A stretch of 64,000 nucleotides of DNA, from positions 1-64,000 of the forward strand of contig CAWFMD010000005.1 in the NCBI GenBank assembly GCA_963816975.1, written 5' to 3'. This DNA is from DASRIA01 sp963816975. GTDB taxonomy: Bacteria; Actinomycetota; Thermoleophilia; Solirubrobacterales; JBBDJG01. The stretch's first letter is position 1. The number at the start of each line of letters is the position of its first letter. The notes below the pieces were generated by a model. It was given only the letters and a program-made list of their open reading frames with translations. It ran no database searches and was not told the origin of the DNA. Shown here in pieces: positions 38,232 to 46,166 of this stretch. Position numbers and translations under genes: made by a program.

Positions 38232-39311
38232 ATGGAGATCGATTTCGCAGAGATCTTGAAGTCCACGGCCGAGCTGAAGGCGTCGGACCTGCATCTCACC
38301 ACGGGACTGCCGCCCATGGTGCGCATGCGTGGCGAGGTCCGGCAGCTCGAGAACTACCCGGCGTTGTCCTCCAAGGACACCCGGGAGATCGTCTACAGCA
38401 TCCTGTCGAACGACCAGCGCAAGAAGCTGGAGGAGGAGTGGCAGGTCGACTTCTCCTACTCGGTGCCGAGCCTCGGCCGATTCAGGGTGAACGCCTACAT
38501 GCAGCGCGCCTCGGTCGGCGCCGCGCTGCGCCTGATCCCGACGGAGATCAAGTCCGTCGACCAACTCGGCCTGCCGGCGGTGACCCATGAGCTGGTGAAG
38601 CGGCCCCGCGGCTTCGTGCTCGTCACGGGACCGACCGGATCGGGAAAGTCCACCTCGCTGGCGGCGATGATCGACGAGATCAACAAGACGCGCAGCGATC
38701 ACATCCTCACGATCGAGGATCCGATCGAGTTCATGCACCGCCACCAGAAGTGTGTGGTCAACCAGCGTGAGATCGGCAACGACGCGCAGACCTTCTCGCT
38801 CGCCCTGAGGGCCGCCCTGCGACAGGACCCGGACGTGATCCTGGTTGGGGAGATGCGCGACCTCGACACGATCTCGACCGCACTGACCGCGGCCGAGACC
38901 GGACACCTCGTGTTCGCGACCCTCCACACGCAGGACGCGCCGCAGACGATCGACCGGATCATCGACGTCTTCCCGCCGCACCAGCAGCAGCAGGTGCGCG
39001 TGCAGCTGTCGGTCGCCCTCGAGGGAGTGATCACGCAGCAGCTGCTGCCGACCGCCGACGGCTCCGGGCGGGTCGCGGCCTGTGAGGTGCTCGTGCTGAC
39101 GCCCGCCGTCCGAAACCTGATCCGCGAGGGCAAGACCCATCAGATCCACTCGGTGCTCCAGACCGGGGCGTCCCAAGGCATGCAGTCGATGGACTCGGCG
39201 ATGGCGCAGCTCGTTCGCGCCGGCAAGATCACGCGCGAGATGGCCGAGTCGCGCTCGGCGACACCCGAGGAGTTGCGCAGGCTGCTGGGCGCCGGCATGA
39301 GGGCCGCCTAG
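38232..39311 (+). CDS. pilT: Type IV pilus retraction ATPase PilT
   Basis: A 359-residue retraction motor. Features are the N-terminal KASDLHLTTGLPPMVRMRG, Walker A VTGPTGSGKSTSLAAMID, TIEDPIEFMHRHQKC, Walker B LVGEMRDLDTI, the His box LVFATLHTQDAPQTIDRI and the PilT-type AIRNLIRE-like segment (here PAVRNLIREGKTHQI). ATG 38232 follows an AGGGAGAGA site, 8 bases after pilB. Its presence means the pilus can retract, so twitching or DNA uptake is plausible. Confidence 0.96.
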   Translation: MEIDFAEILKSTAELKASDLHLTTGLPPMVRMRGEVRQLENYPALSSKDTREIVYSILSNDQRKKLEEEWQVDFSYSVPSLGRFRVNAYMQRASVGAALRLIPTEIKSVDQLGLPAVTHELVKRPRGFVLVTGPTGSGKSTSLAAMIDEINKTRSDHILTIEDPIEFMHRHQKCVVNQREIGNDAQTFSLALRAALRQDPDVILVGEMRDLDTISTALTAAETGHLVFATLHTQDAPQTIDRIIDVFPPHQQQQVRVQLSVALEGVITQQLLPTADGSGRVAACEVLVLTPAVRNLIREGKTHQIHSVLQTGASQGMQSMDSAMAQLVRAGKITREMAESRSATPEELRRLLGAGMRAA

Positions 39312-39345
39312 GCCACGGGCCGGGACAGCGGAGGCGCACAGGAAC

Positions 39346-40560
39346 ATGGCCACCTACACCTTCAAGGCAGTCGACCTCGCGGGCGTGCCGGCGCGCGGCG
39401 AGCTAGAGGCGGAGTCGAAGCAGTCGGTCACCGATCAGCTGCGTGAACGCGGCCTGATCGTGCTCGACATCAGCCAGCAGAAGACCGGGGTCTCGAGCCA
39501 GGATCTCTTCGAGCGCTTCAAGCGCATCAAGCCGCAGGAGCTGACCGTGATGACGCGGCAGCTAGCGACCATGGTCGCATCAGGAATGTCGATCCTGCGG
39601 TCCTTCCACGTGCTCGAGGACACCACCGAGAACGACAAGCTGAAGCAGATCCTCGCCGATGTGCGCCAGGACATCGAGGCCGGTATCTCGATGTCGGACG
39701 CGCTCGAGAAGCACCCGGTGGCGTTCGACGAGCTGTACGTCGCGATGACCCGCACGGGTGAGTCCGCGGGAATGCTCGAGGAGTCCCTCGAGCGTGTCGC
39801 GGATCAGATGGAAAAGCAGGACTCGCTGCGACGCCAGGTCCGGGCCGCGATGGCCTACCCGATGATGATCGGGATCTTCGCGCTGGTCGTGCTGCTCGCG
39901 CTGGTCGCATTCCTGATCCCGGTGTTCGAGGAGGTCTTCGCCGACTTCAACGGTGAGCTGCCCTTCATCACGCAGCTCAGCGTCGGGATGTCGAAGGCGC
40001 TGCGCGGCCAGTGGTACATCATCATCGCGGCCACGATCGGAGTGATCGTCGGGTTCAAGAAGTGGAAGAAAAGCTCCTGGGGACGCTGGCAGTGGGACAA
40101 GATCCGCCTGAAGATCCCGGCCAAGATCGGGGACGTGATCCACAAGATCGCGCTGGCGCGCTGGTCGCGCACCTTCTCCGGGCTGGTGCACAGCGGCGTG
40201 CCGCTGCTCCAGGCGCTCGACATCACGGCCAAGACCGCGGGCAACTCCCACATCGAGAAGGCGATGGAGGACGTCAAGCTGTCCGTCCAGCGCGGTGGGA
40301 CGATTGCGGAGCCCCTGCGGCAGAGCAACATGTTCCCCTCGATGGTCGCCCACATGGTCGGCGTCGGCGAGGAGACCGGTAACCTGGACGGCATGCTCGG
40401 CAAGGTCGCCGACTTCTACGAGGACGAGGTGGCCGCTGTGATCAAGGCCCTGACCTCGATCCTCGAGCCGGTGATGATCATGCTCGTCGGCGCGATCGTC
40501 GGGTTCATCGTGATCTCGATGTACCTGCCGCTGTTCCAGCTCTACGACAAGATCCAGTAA
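39346..40560 (+). CDS. pilC: Type IV pilus inner membrane platform protein PilC
   Basis: 404 residues with two tandem T2SSF domains of about 120 residues. Each has a cytoplasmic helical bundle followed by membrane helices. Features are ELTVMTRQLATMVASGMSIL, EDTTENDKLKQILADVRQDI, and the repeat in the second half (WSRTFSGLVHSGVPLLQAL, VGEETGNLDGMLGKVADFYE). Three membrane segments are visible. It links PilB/PilT to the pilus. It is the last gene of the pilB-T-C series, 28 bases from the convergent propeller gene. Confidence 0.95.
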   Translation: MATYTFKAVDLAGVPARGELEAESKQSVTDQLRERGLIVLDISQQKTGVSSQDLFERFKRIKPQELTVMTRQLATMVASGMSILRSFHVLEDTTENDKLKQILADVRQDIEAGISMSDALEKHPVAFDELYVAMTRTGESAGMLEESLERVADQMEKQDSLRRQVRAAMAYPMMIGIFALVVLLALVAFLIPVFEEVFADFNGELPFITQLSVGMSKALRGQWYIIIAATIGVIVGFKKWKKSSWGRWQWDKIRLKIPAKIGDVIHKIALARWSRTFSGLVHSGVPLLQALDITAKTAGNSHIEKAMEDVKLSVQRGGTIAEPLRQSNMFPSMVAHMVGVGEETGNLDGMLGKVADFYEDEVAAVIKALTSILEPVMIMLVGAIVGFIVISMYLPLFQLYDKIQ

Positions 40561-40587
40561 TACGGCTGGAGAAGCTGCGCGCAGGTC

Positions 40588-43167
40588 TTACGGGACGAAG
40601 ATGCCCTGCGTCGCGAACAGCGTGTTGCCGGCGGGGGTGTCCGCGTCACCATCGGGGCCGCCGTCGAAGACCTGGACGGGGCCCATCGCCCAGACCGAGC
40701 GCTTGCCCTCGGGTACCGCTCCGGGGATCACCGCATCCGCCGTCGTGCTCAGTGAGCACGCGGAGCCGATGGTGGTCGAGGCGGTCGGTGCGCACGGCAG
40801 AGTGAACGAGAAATCGGTCTCCTGGACCGTGCCGGGCGCGGTCAGCGAGATCCCATTGTCGTTGCTGCGGTCGGTGATGCGAATCGTCGTCACCCCCAGC
40901 AATTCGCCCGTGTAGTCCGCCAGGTCGGATGAGCGCCGCACGTCGGTCAGCGAGGCCGTGATCGTCACGTCCGCCTCGTCGGCAGGTGTGGCCGGTACGC
41001 CCGGGACCACGACATACTTGATGGAGCCCGAGAAGTTCGCCGGCGCTCCATTCGCGTCGGGGCTGCCGATCGTGAGGAAGCCCGAGGTGCGGGTCGGCGG
41101 GTTGCACGAGGGGAATGCCAGCGGCGGCCCGTGGGTGCGGTTGGACGAGGTGCATGGCTGCTGCGCCGGCACCAGCGCGGCCCGCAGCGGGCTGGCGCCC
41201 TTTGGTCGCGGATAGCCGCGCGAGCTCGTGAACGTGCAGGTCACGATCTCTCCTGAGGAGACCGCGATGTTGGAGGGCGGGCTGCCGTCGTCGCAGCGCA
41301 CGTCGGCCAGCGACCAGCTGGCGGGCAGGGTCTGCGACACGGAGTAACCCGACCCAGGCGCCACCGGGTCGAAGGTGTACGTGTTCGGGAGCGTCGGATC
41401 GGAGTCGTCGTCGAGGCTGAAGCTCCCCGGGCTGAGGCCGCCGCCGGTGGTGAAGGCGAAGTCCTGTGGGTCGTCGGGCACCGCGTCGAGCACGACCCGG
41501 ATCTGGCCGGGCGCCAGGGACGTGGAGTAGACGTCCTGCGCGGTGTCGGTGTCTCCGCTCACCTGTTGCTTGGCGGTCGTGTAGAAGACGCGCGTGCCGT
41601 CGGAGGTCGCGGCGCCGTAGTTGGCGTTCTTGTTGCCCGTGTCCCCGAGCGGTCCGAGGGAGATCAGGAACGTGGTTCCGAGCGTGCGCTCGTAGATGTC
41701 CTGCGAGCACGTGCTCATGATGCAGGTGCCGGGCGCGGGGTCGCTGTCGGCGCTGACCAGGCGCTCCCTGGTGGTGAAGAACACCCGGCTGCCGTCCGCC
41801 GACGCGCCCCGGAAGGCCGCGGAGTAGGGGCCGTTGCCGTTGATCTGGCCGCCCGAGACGAGGGTGGTCGTGCCACCCGCGCGCTCGTAGACGTCCTGCG
41901 AGGTGTCCGCGTCGGCGCTGACCAGCGGCTCGGCCGTCGCGAAGAACACACGCGTGCCGTCGTCCGAAGCGCCGCGCAGGAAGACGTCGAACGCGCCGTT
42001 GCCGTTGATCTGGCCGGCCGAGACGAGCGTAGTCGTGCCGCCGGAGCGCTCATAGATGTCCAGAGAGCTGTCCGTGTCGGCGGAAACGAGCTTCTCGTAG
42101 GAGTTGAAGAAGACCCGCTGCCCGTCCGTGGAGAAGCCGGACAGGCCGGTGTCGAACGCGCCGTTGCCGTTGATCTGGCCGGCCGAGACGAGCGTCGTGG
42201 TACCCCCGGAGCGCTGATAGATGTCACGCGAGCTGTCGGTGTCCGCGCTGACCAACTGCTCGTAGCTGACGAAGAACACGTGCAGTCCGTCCGCCGTCGC
42301 ACCCGAGAGGTACGCGTCGAACGCATCGTTGCCGTTGATCTGACCGGCCGAGACGAGCGTCGTGGTACCCCCGGAGCGCTGATAGACGTCGTCCACGCTG
42401 TCGGTGTCCGCGCTGACCAGCTTCTCGAGCGTCCCGAAGAAGACGCCCAAGCCGTCCGCGGTCACGCTGTAGAAGTCGACGTCGACGGCACCGTTGCCGT
42501 TGATCTGACCGGCCGAGACGAGCGTCGTGGTACCCCCGGAGCGCTGATAGATGTCGCGCGCGCTGTCGGTGTCGGCGCTGACCAGCTTCTCGGCCGTCGC
42601 GAAGAACGCGCGCGTGCCGTCGGAGGAGATGCCGTTGAAGTCGGCGTCGAAGGTGCCGTTGCCGTTGATCTGACCGGCCGAGACGAGCGTCGTGGTGCCG
42701 CCCGAACGCTCGTAGACGTCCCGGCAGGGGCGCAGAGCGGGATCCGGAGGGTCGTCGCAGTTCGCATCGGTGTCACCCGCGACGAGCGATTCCTCCGTCG
42801 TGAAGAACACCCGCGAGCCGTCCGCGGAGGCGGCGGCGAACTGAGCACCCACTTCGCCGCTGCCCCCGGCAGGGCCGGTCGAGACGAGCGTCGTGGTGCC
42901 GCCCGCGCGCTCGTAGACGTCGGCCGCGCCGTCGATGTCGGCGCTGACCAGCTGCTCGGTGGTCGTGAAGAAAGCCCGGCCGGCGTCGGCCGAGGCGCCC
43001 GCGAAGGAAGCGCTGTAGTTGCCGTTGCCGTTGATCTGGCCGACCGAGACCCGCTCGGTGGTGGCATGGTTCCCGGCCGCGCCCGGTCCCAGCGCGAGGC
43101 CCACGGCGACCGCCGCGATGCTCGCCGCGGCGCACGTCGACAGCAGCTTCCGATTTGACCCCCGCAC
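40588..43167 (-). CDS. Large secreted propeller-repeat protein with conserved C-terminal module
   Basis: About 859 residues from GTG 43167, preceded by an AGGGGGAA site. The frame stays open further upstream but would then run into the divergent promoter region. A signal peptide (KLLSTCAAASIAAVAVGLAL) is followed by nine repeats of about 50-60 residues. Each repeat has the pattern D/G-x-FFxTxExLVSADTDS-xxDIYQRSGGTTTLVSAGQINGN, resembling TolB/YVTN blades. From about 41215 downward a ~210-residue module follows (PRPKGASPLRAAL, RTHGPPLAF, TIRITDRSND, ending LFATQGIFVP), also seen at 14428-15049. It probably lies outside the cell. No catalytic residues recognised. Confidence 0.75.
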   Translation of the reverse strand: MRGSNRKLLSTCAAASIAAVAVGLALGPGAAGNHATTERVSVGQINGNGNYSASFAGASADAGRAFFTTTEQLVSADIDGAADVYERAGGTTTLVSTGPAGGSGEVGAQFAAASADGSRVFFTTEESLVAGDTDANCDDPPDPALRPCRDVYERSGGTTTLVSAGQINGNGTFDADFNGISSDGTRAFFATAEKLVSADTDSARDIYQRSGGTTTLVSAGQINGNGAVDVDFYSVTADGLGVFFGTLEKLVSADTDSVDDVYQRSGGTTTLVSAGQINGNDAFDAYLSGATADGLHVFFVSYEQLVSADTDSSRDIYQRSGGTTTLVSAGQINGNGAFDTGLSGFSTDGQRVFFNSYEKLVSADTDSSLDIYERSGGTTTLVSAGQINGNGAFDVFLRGASDDGTRVFFATAEPLVSADADTSQDVYERAGGTTTLVSGGQINGNGPYSAAFRGASADGSRVFFTTRERLVSADSDPAPGTCIMSTCSQDIYERTLGTTFLISLGPLGDTGNKNANYGAATSDGTRVFYTTAKQQVSGDTDTAQDVYSTSLAPGQIRVVLDAVPDDPQDFAFTTGGGLSPGSFSLDDDSDPTLPNTYTFDPVAPGSGYSVSQTLPASWSLADVRCDDGSPPSNIAVSSGEIVTCTFTSSRGYPRPKGASPLRAALVPAQQPCTSSNRTHGPPLAFPSCNPPTRTSGFLTIGSPDANGAPANFSGSIKYVVVPGVPATPADEADVTITASLTDVRRSSDLADYTGELLGVTTIRITDRSNDNGISLTAPGTVQETDFSFTLPCAPTASTTIGSACSLSTTADAVIPGAVPEGKRSVWAMGPVQVFDGGPDGDADTPAGNTLFATQGIFVP
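41839..42829 (-). repeat. 165-bp tandem coding repeats in the propeller gene
   Basis: The 9-base word GTTGATCTG recurs at 41839, 42004, 42169, 42334, 42499 and 42664, always exactly 165 bases apart, inside units of about 55 codons. A diverged copy lies near 43030. Large parts of each unit are almost identical at DNA level (for example GCCGAGACGAGCGTCGTGGT), so the units are recent or kept similar by recombination. Confidence 0.9.
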
Positions 43168-43278
43168 GCCTGTTCCCCCTGCTCGCCGTTGAACGCCCTG
43201 CGACCTGCGGACTCTATTGGATGCGAGACTGGCGCCGCAAGCCTCGAGGGCCGGCATGTGATCTACCTGTGATCCGGG

Positions 43279-43308
43279 TTGACACCGGCGCGGAAACTGG
43301 CGTAGGGT
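43279..43308 (+). promoter_or_regulatory. Sigma70-type promoter of beta-solenoid gene 1
   Basis: TTGACA (43279-43284), an 18-base spacer and TAGGGT (43303-43308). A palindrome CTGGCG-t-CGCCAG (43318-43330) lies at the expected transcription start, and ACTGGCG also occurs 21 bases upstream, so an operator is possible. Confidence 0.6.
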
Positions 43309-43423
43309 TATCGCCAACTGGCGTCGCCAGTCCGAGGCAGGGGTCTCGAATAGATCCTCGGCAGGGATGTTGTGCGGGGTCAGCTCAGGAGAACGGTTAC
43401 CGATCCCAAAAAGGGAGGACTTA

Positions 43424-44125
43424 ATGCATAAGCGATTCGTGCTGTTCGGGTTGCTGGTGGTGGCCTTTGCGGCACTGACGTCGCCGGCGCTGGCATCAAA
43501 CACGAACTGCAGCGGCACGCTGGTTGGTACCTACGATGACGTGACGGTGCAGCAGAACGACAGCTGCACGCTGACCGCGGCCGCCACGATCACGGGCAAC
43601 GTCAGCGTCAAGCAGAACGCGTACTTCGAGGCCGACGGCACATCCATCGCCGGGGACATCAAGGGCGACAAGGCCCTGACGATCTTCACTCACGATGGCG
43701 CGTCCGCTAAGAAGGTGGAGGCCAGGGACACGTTCCAGGTGTACCTGTTCGACAGCTCCTTCAGTGACAACGTCAAGATCGAGAAGACCACGCAGGTGGT
43801 CAACCTGTGCGGCAACACGGTCGGCAAGGACGTCGAGGTCAAGAAGAGCGGCCAGGACATCCTGATCGGCGACCCGTTCACGATCGACTGCGCGGGCAAC
43901 TCGATCGGTGGGAACCTGAAGGTCGAGGAGAACAACACCGACGTGGAGCTGATCCTCCGCGGCAACTCGGTCGGCAAGGACATGAAGGTGAAGAAGAACA
44001 CCGGCCCCTCGGACAAGGCCGTCGAGGGCAACACGGTCGGCGAGACGCTCGAGTGCAAGGAGAACGCACCGCCGTTCACCGCCGCCGGCAACACGGCCGC
44101 CGAGTTCAAGGGTGGGCAGTGCTAG
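43424..44125 (+). CDS. Secreted beta-solenoid protein, copy 1
   Basis: 233 residues, ATG preceded by GGGAGGA. A signal peptide (VLFGLLVVAFAALTSPALA) precedes a mature part of short repeating turns of the form G-N-x-V/I-G-G/K-D/N-x-K/E-V-K/E. Examples are ITGNVSVKQNAYFEADG, NTVGKDVEVKKSGQD and NSIGGNLKVEENNTDV. The protein ends CKENAPPFTAAGNTA and then GGQC. This is the pattern of actinobacterial secreted right-handed beta-helix proteins. Conserved Cys in TNCSG, DSCTL, NLCGN, DCAGN, LECKEN and the terminal GGQC may form disulfides. Copy 2 is nearly identical. Function unknown; export to the cell surface is likely. Confidence 0.8.
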   Translation: MHKRFVLFGLLVVAFAALTSPALASNTNCSGTLVGTYDDVTVQQNDSCTLTAAATITGNVSVKQNAYFEADGTSIAGDIKGDKALTIFTHDGASAKKVEARDTFQVYLFDSSFSDNVKIEKTTQVVNLCGNTVGKDVEVKKSGQDILIGDPFTIDCAGNSIGGNLKVEENNTDVELILRGNSVGKDMKVKKNTGPSDKAVEGNTVGETLECKENAPPFTAAGNTAAEFKGGQC

Positions 44126-44160
44126 TAAGGGTCTGACGCACGGAGAGACCCCTGTATCGC

Positions 44161-44192
44161 GAGAGGGCCCGCACTGAAGTGCGGGCCCTCTC
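44161..44192 (+). terminator. Strong hairpin terminator after beta-solenoid gene 1
   Basis: The arms GAGAGGGCCCGCACT and AGTGCGGGCCCTCTC are fully complementary over 15 bases, with a two-base centre. No T run follows, as is common in GC-rich actinobacteria. Confidence 0.75.
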
Positions 44193-44224
44193 CGCGTCCG
44201 GGGTCCACGCGCACGCGTCCGTGG

Positions 44225-44253
44225 TTGACACACGGGCGGGTCTTCCATAGGGT
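44225..44253 (+). promoter_or_regulatory. Sigma70-type promoter of beta-solenoid gene 2
   Basis: TTGACA (44225-44230), a 17-base spacer and TAGGGT (44248-44253). It has the same -10 hexamer as the promoter of copy 1. Confidence 0.65.
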
Positions 44254-44384
44254 GCAATCCGGACCGGCTTCGCGCTCCCGCGGCAGGGGTTCTCGAAGGG
44301 GATCCTGGGTGGATTGTTTGGTTGGGCGCTTCCGCGGGTCGGTCTCTCAGCAGGCGCTCGCCGATCCCAAAAAGGGAGGACCTG

Positions 44385-45089
44385 ATGCATAAGCGATTCG
44401 TGCTGTTCGGGTTGCTGGTGGTGGCCTTTGCGGCACTGACGTCGCCGGCGCTGGCATCCAACACGGACTGCAGCGGCACGCTGCCGGCCGGGACCTACGA
44501 CGACGTGACGGTGCCGGAGAATGACAGCTGCACGCTGACGTCGGCCCACACGGTCACCGGAAACGTGAAGGTCAAGCAGAACGCGTACTTCGAGGCCGAC
44601 GGCACGTCCATCGGCAAGTACATCAAGGGCGACAAGGCCCTGACGATCTTCACGCACGACGGCGCGTCGGCGAAGAAGGTGGAGGCGAAGGACACGTTCC
44701 AGGTGTTCCTGTTCGACAGCTCCTTCAGCGACGACGTCAAGGTGGAGAAGACAACGCAGGTGGTCAACCTGTGCGGCAACACGGTCGGCAAGGACGTCGA
44801 GGTCAAGAAGAGCGGCCAGGACATCCTGATCGGCGACCCGTTCACGATCGACTGCGCGGGCAACTCGATCGGCGGGGACCTGAAGGTCGAGTACAACAGC
44901 ACCGACGTGGAGTTGATCCTCCGCGGCAACTCGGTCGGCAAGGACATGAAGGTGAAGAAGAACACCGGCCCCTCGGACAAGGCCGTCGAGGGCAACACGG
45001 TCGGCAAGACGCTCGAGTGCAAGGAGAACGCACCGCCGTTCACCGCCTCCGGCAACACGGCCGACGAGTTCAAGGGTGGGCAGTGCTAG
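44385..45089 (+). CDS. Secreted beta-solenoid protein, copy 2
   Basis: 234 residues, nearly identical to copy 1 in protein and, for long stretches, in DNA, so a recent tandem duplication. The same signal peptide, repeated NTVGKDVEVKKSGQDILIGD and NSVGKDMKVKKNTG turns, and the CKENAPPFTASGNTA...GGQC end are present. Its leader differs upstream but shares CCGATCCCAAAAAGGGAGGA before the ATG. It has its own promoter and terminator, so the two copies can be expressed independently. Confidence 0.8.
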   Translation: MHKRFVLFGLLVVAFAALTSPALASNTDCSGTLPAGTYDDVTVPENDSCTLTSAHTVTGNVKVKQNAYFEADGTSIGKYIKGDKALTIFTHDGASAKKVEAKDTFQVFLFDSSFSDDVKVEKTTQVVNLCGNTVGKDVEVKKSGQDILIGDPFTIDCAGNSIGGDLKVEYNSTDVELILRGNSVGKDMKVKKNTGPSDKAVEGNTVGKTLECKENAPPFTASGNTADEFKGGQC

Positions 45090-45122
45090 TAAGGGTCTGA
45101 CGGACCGAGACCCCTGCATCAC

Positions 45123-45149
45123 GAGAGGGCCCGCACCGCGGGCCCTCTC
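45123..45149 (+). terminator. Hairpin terminator after beta-solenoid gene 2
   Basis: GAGAGGGCCCGC pairs with GCGGGCCCTCTC around an ACC loop. The stem is the same sequence as in the hairpin after copy 1. Confidence 0.75.
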
Positions 45150-45212
45150 CCATGTCGCCGCCAAGTGTGGGCCGGGCTCCACCGCTTCGAAGTTCCTTTC
45201 CTTGAAGTTCCT

Positions 45213-45242
45213 TTGACAGATCGGCGAGATCGCCCCTATCGT
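45213..45242 (+). promoter_or_regulatory. Sigma70-type promoter of beta-solenoid gene 3
   Basis: TTGACA (45213-45218), an 18-base spacer and TATCGT (45237-45242). The direct repeat GAAGTTCCTTT occurs twice just upstream, 15 bases apart, the second copy running into the -35 box. Confidence 0.55.
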
Positions 45243-45368
45243 GGATATCGGCTGACCCCACGCGTCGAGGCAGGGGCTTTGACGGGATCTCAGGACGGGG
45301 AGGACCTTTCCGCGGGATCCATGGGTCGGTTTCAGGAGATCATCCGATCCCGCGAAAGAGGGGGTTTC

Positions 45369-46076
45369 ATGAACACCAGACTCGCGCTGTTCGGCCTGCT
45401 GCTGACGGCCTGCCTGGCGATGGCGTCACCGGCCGCCGCATCCAGCTTTACCTGCAACGGGTCGTACACCGGCGCGTTCGACAACGTCACTGTGCCCGCA
45501 GACGGAACGTGCACGCTGATCGACTCGACCGTGAAGGGCAAGGTCGACGTCGAGGAGAACGCGTACTTCGAGGCCGACCACACGTCGGTTGGGAAGGACG
45601 TGAGGGCCAAGCAGGCTCTGACCATCTACGTCCATGACGGCTCCGTGCTCGAGAAGGGCATCGACGCCGACAGGACGGCCCAGGTGTTCGCCTTCGACAG
45701 CTTCATCACGGAGGGTGACCTGAAGGTCAAGCGCGCTTCCGAGGTGGTGAACATCTGCGGCATGAAGATCGACCACGACGTCGAGGTCAAGGACAGCGGC
45801 CGGGACATCCTGATCGGGGACCCGCTGACCGCCGGCTGCGCGGGCAACAAGATCGGTCACGACCTGAAGGTCGAGGACAACGCGACCGACGTGGAGCTCG
45901 TGATCCGCGGCAACAAGATCGGCCACGACCTCACCGTGAAGAAGAATCGCGGTTCCTCCGACAAGGTCGTCGAGGACAACAGGGGCGGTCACAAGCTCGA
46001 CTGCAAGGACAACCAGGCGCCCTTCTTCGAGTCGGGCAACACCGGCTGGGACGAAGAGAAGGGGCAGTGCGACTAG
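45369..46076 (+). CDS. Secreted beta-solenoid protein, copy 3 (diverged)
   Basis: 235 residues, same family as copies 1 and 2 but clearly diverged: signal peptide LALFGLLLTACLAMASPAAA, then GKVDVEENAYFEADHTSVG, DHDVEVKDSGRDILIGD, NKIGHDLKVEDNATDVELVI and NKIGHDLTVKKNRGSSDK, ending LDCKDNQAPFFESGNTG and GQCD. The turn spacing and the Cys pattern are kept. ATG follows GAGGGGG closely. It forms a three-gene array within the pilus locus. Confidence 0.78.
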   Translation: MNTRLALFGLLLTACLAMASPAAASSFTCNGSYTGAFDNVTVPADGTCTLIDSTVKGKVDVEENAYFEADHTSVGKDVRAKQALTIYVHDGSVLEKGIDADRTAQVFAFDSFITEGDLKVKRASEVVNICGMKIDHDVEVKDSGRDILIGDPLTAGCAGNKIGHDLKVEDNATDVELVIRGNKIGHDLTVKKNRGSSDKVVEDNRGGHKLDCKDNQAPFFESGNTGWDEEKGQCD

Positions 46077-46111
46077 GCACGTAGACAGCCGGTCGCAAGA
46101 TTCGAACGCAA

Positions 46112-46138
46112 GAGGGCCCGCACGACGTGCGGGCCCTC
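46112..46138 (+). terminator. Hairpin terminator after beta-solenoid gene 3
   Basis: GAGGGCCCGCAC pairs with GTGCGGGCCCTC around a GAC loop. It also lies just past the end of the convergent minor-pilin operon and may serve both directions. Confidence 0.7.
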
Positions 46139-46166
46139 GCTGCGTCAGGTCAAGCTTCGCGGCGAG

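Noticed and set aside
41839..42829. CRISPR array
   Set aside because: The repeats are 165 bases apart, coding, and have no unique spacers; they are protein repeats.
41566..43158. A 530-codon plus-strand frame opposite the propeller gene
   Set aside because: Its repeats mirror those of the minus-strand gene and it lacks a start signal and signal peptide; the minus-strand reading has a signal peptide, ribosome site and conserved tail.
43168..43518. Upstream extension of the propeller protein frame
   Set aside because: It would overlap the promoter and coding start of beta-solenoid gene 1 in antisense, while GTG 43167 has a good AGGGGGAA site and begins directly before the signal peptide.
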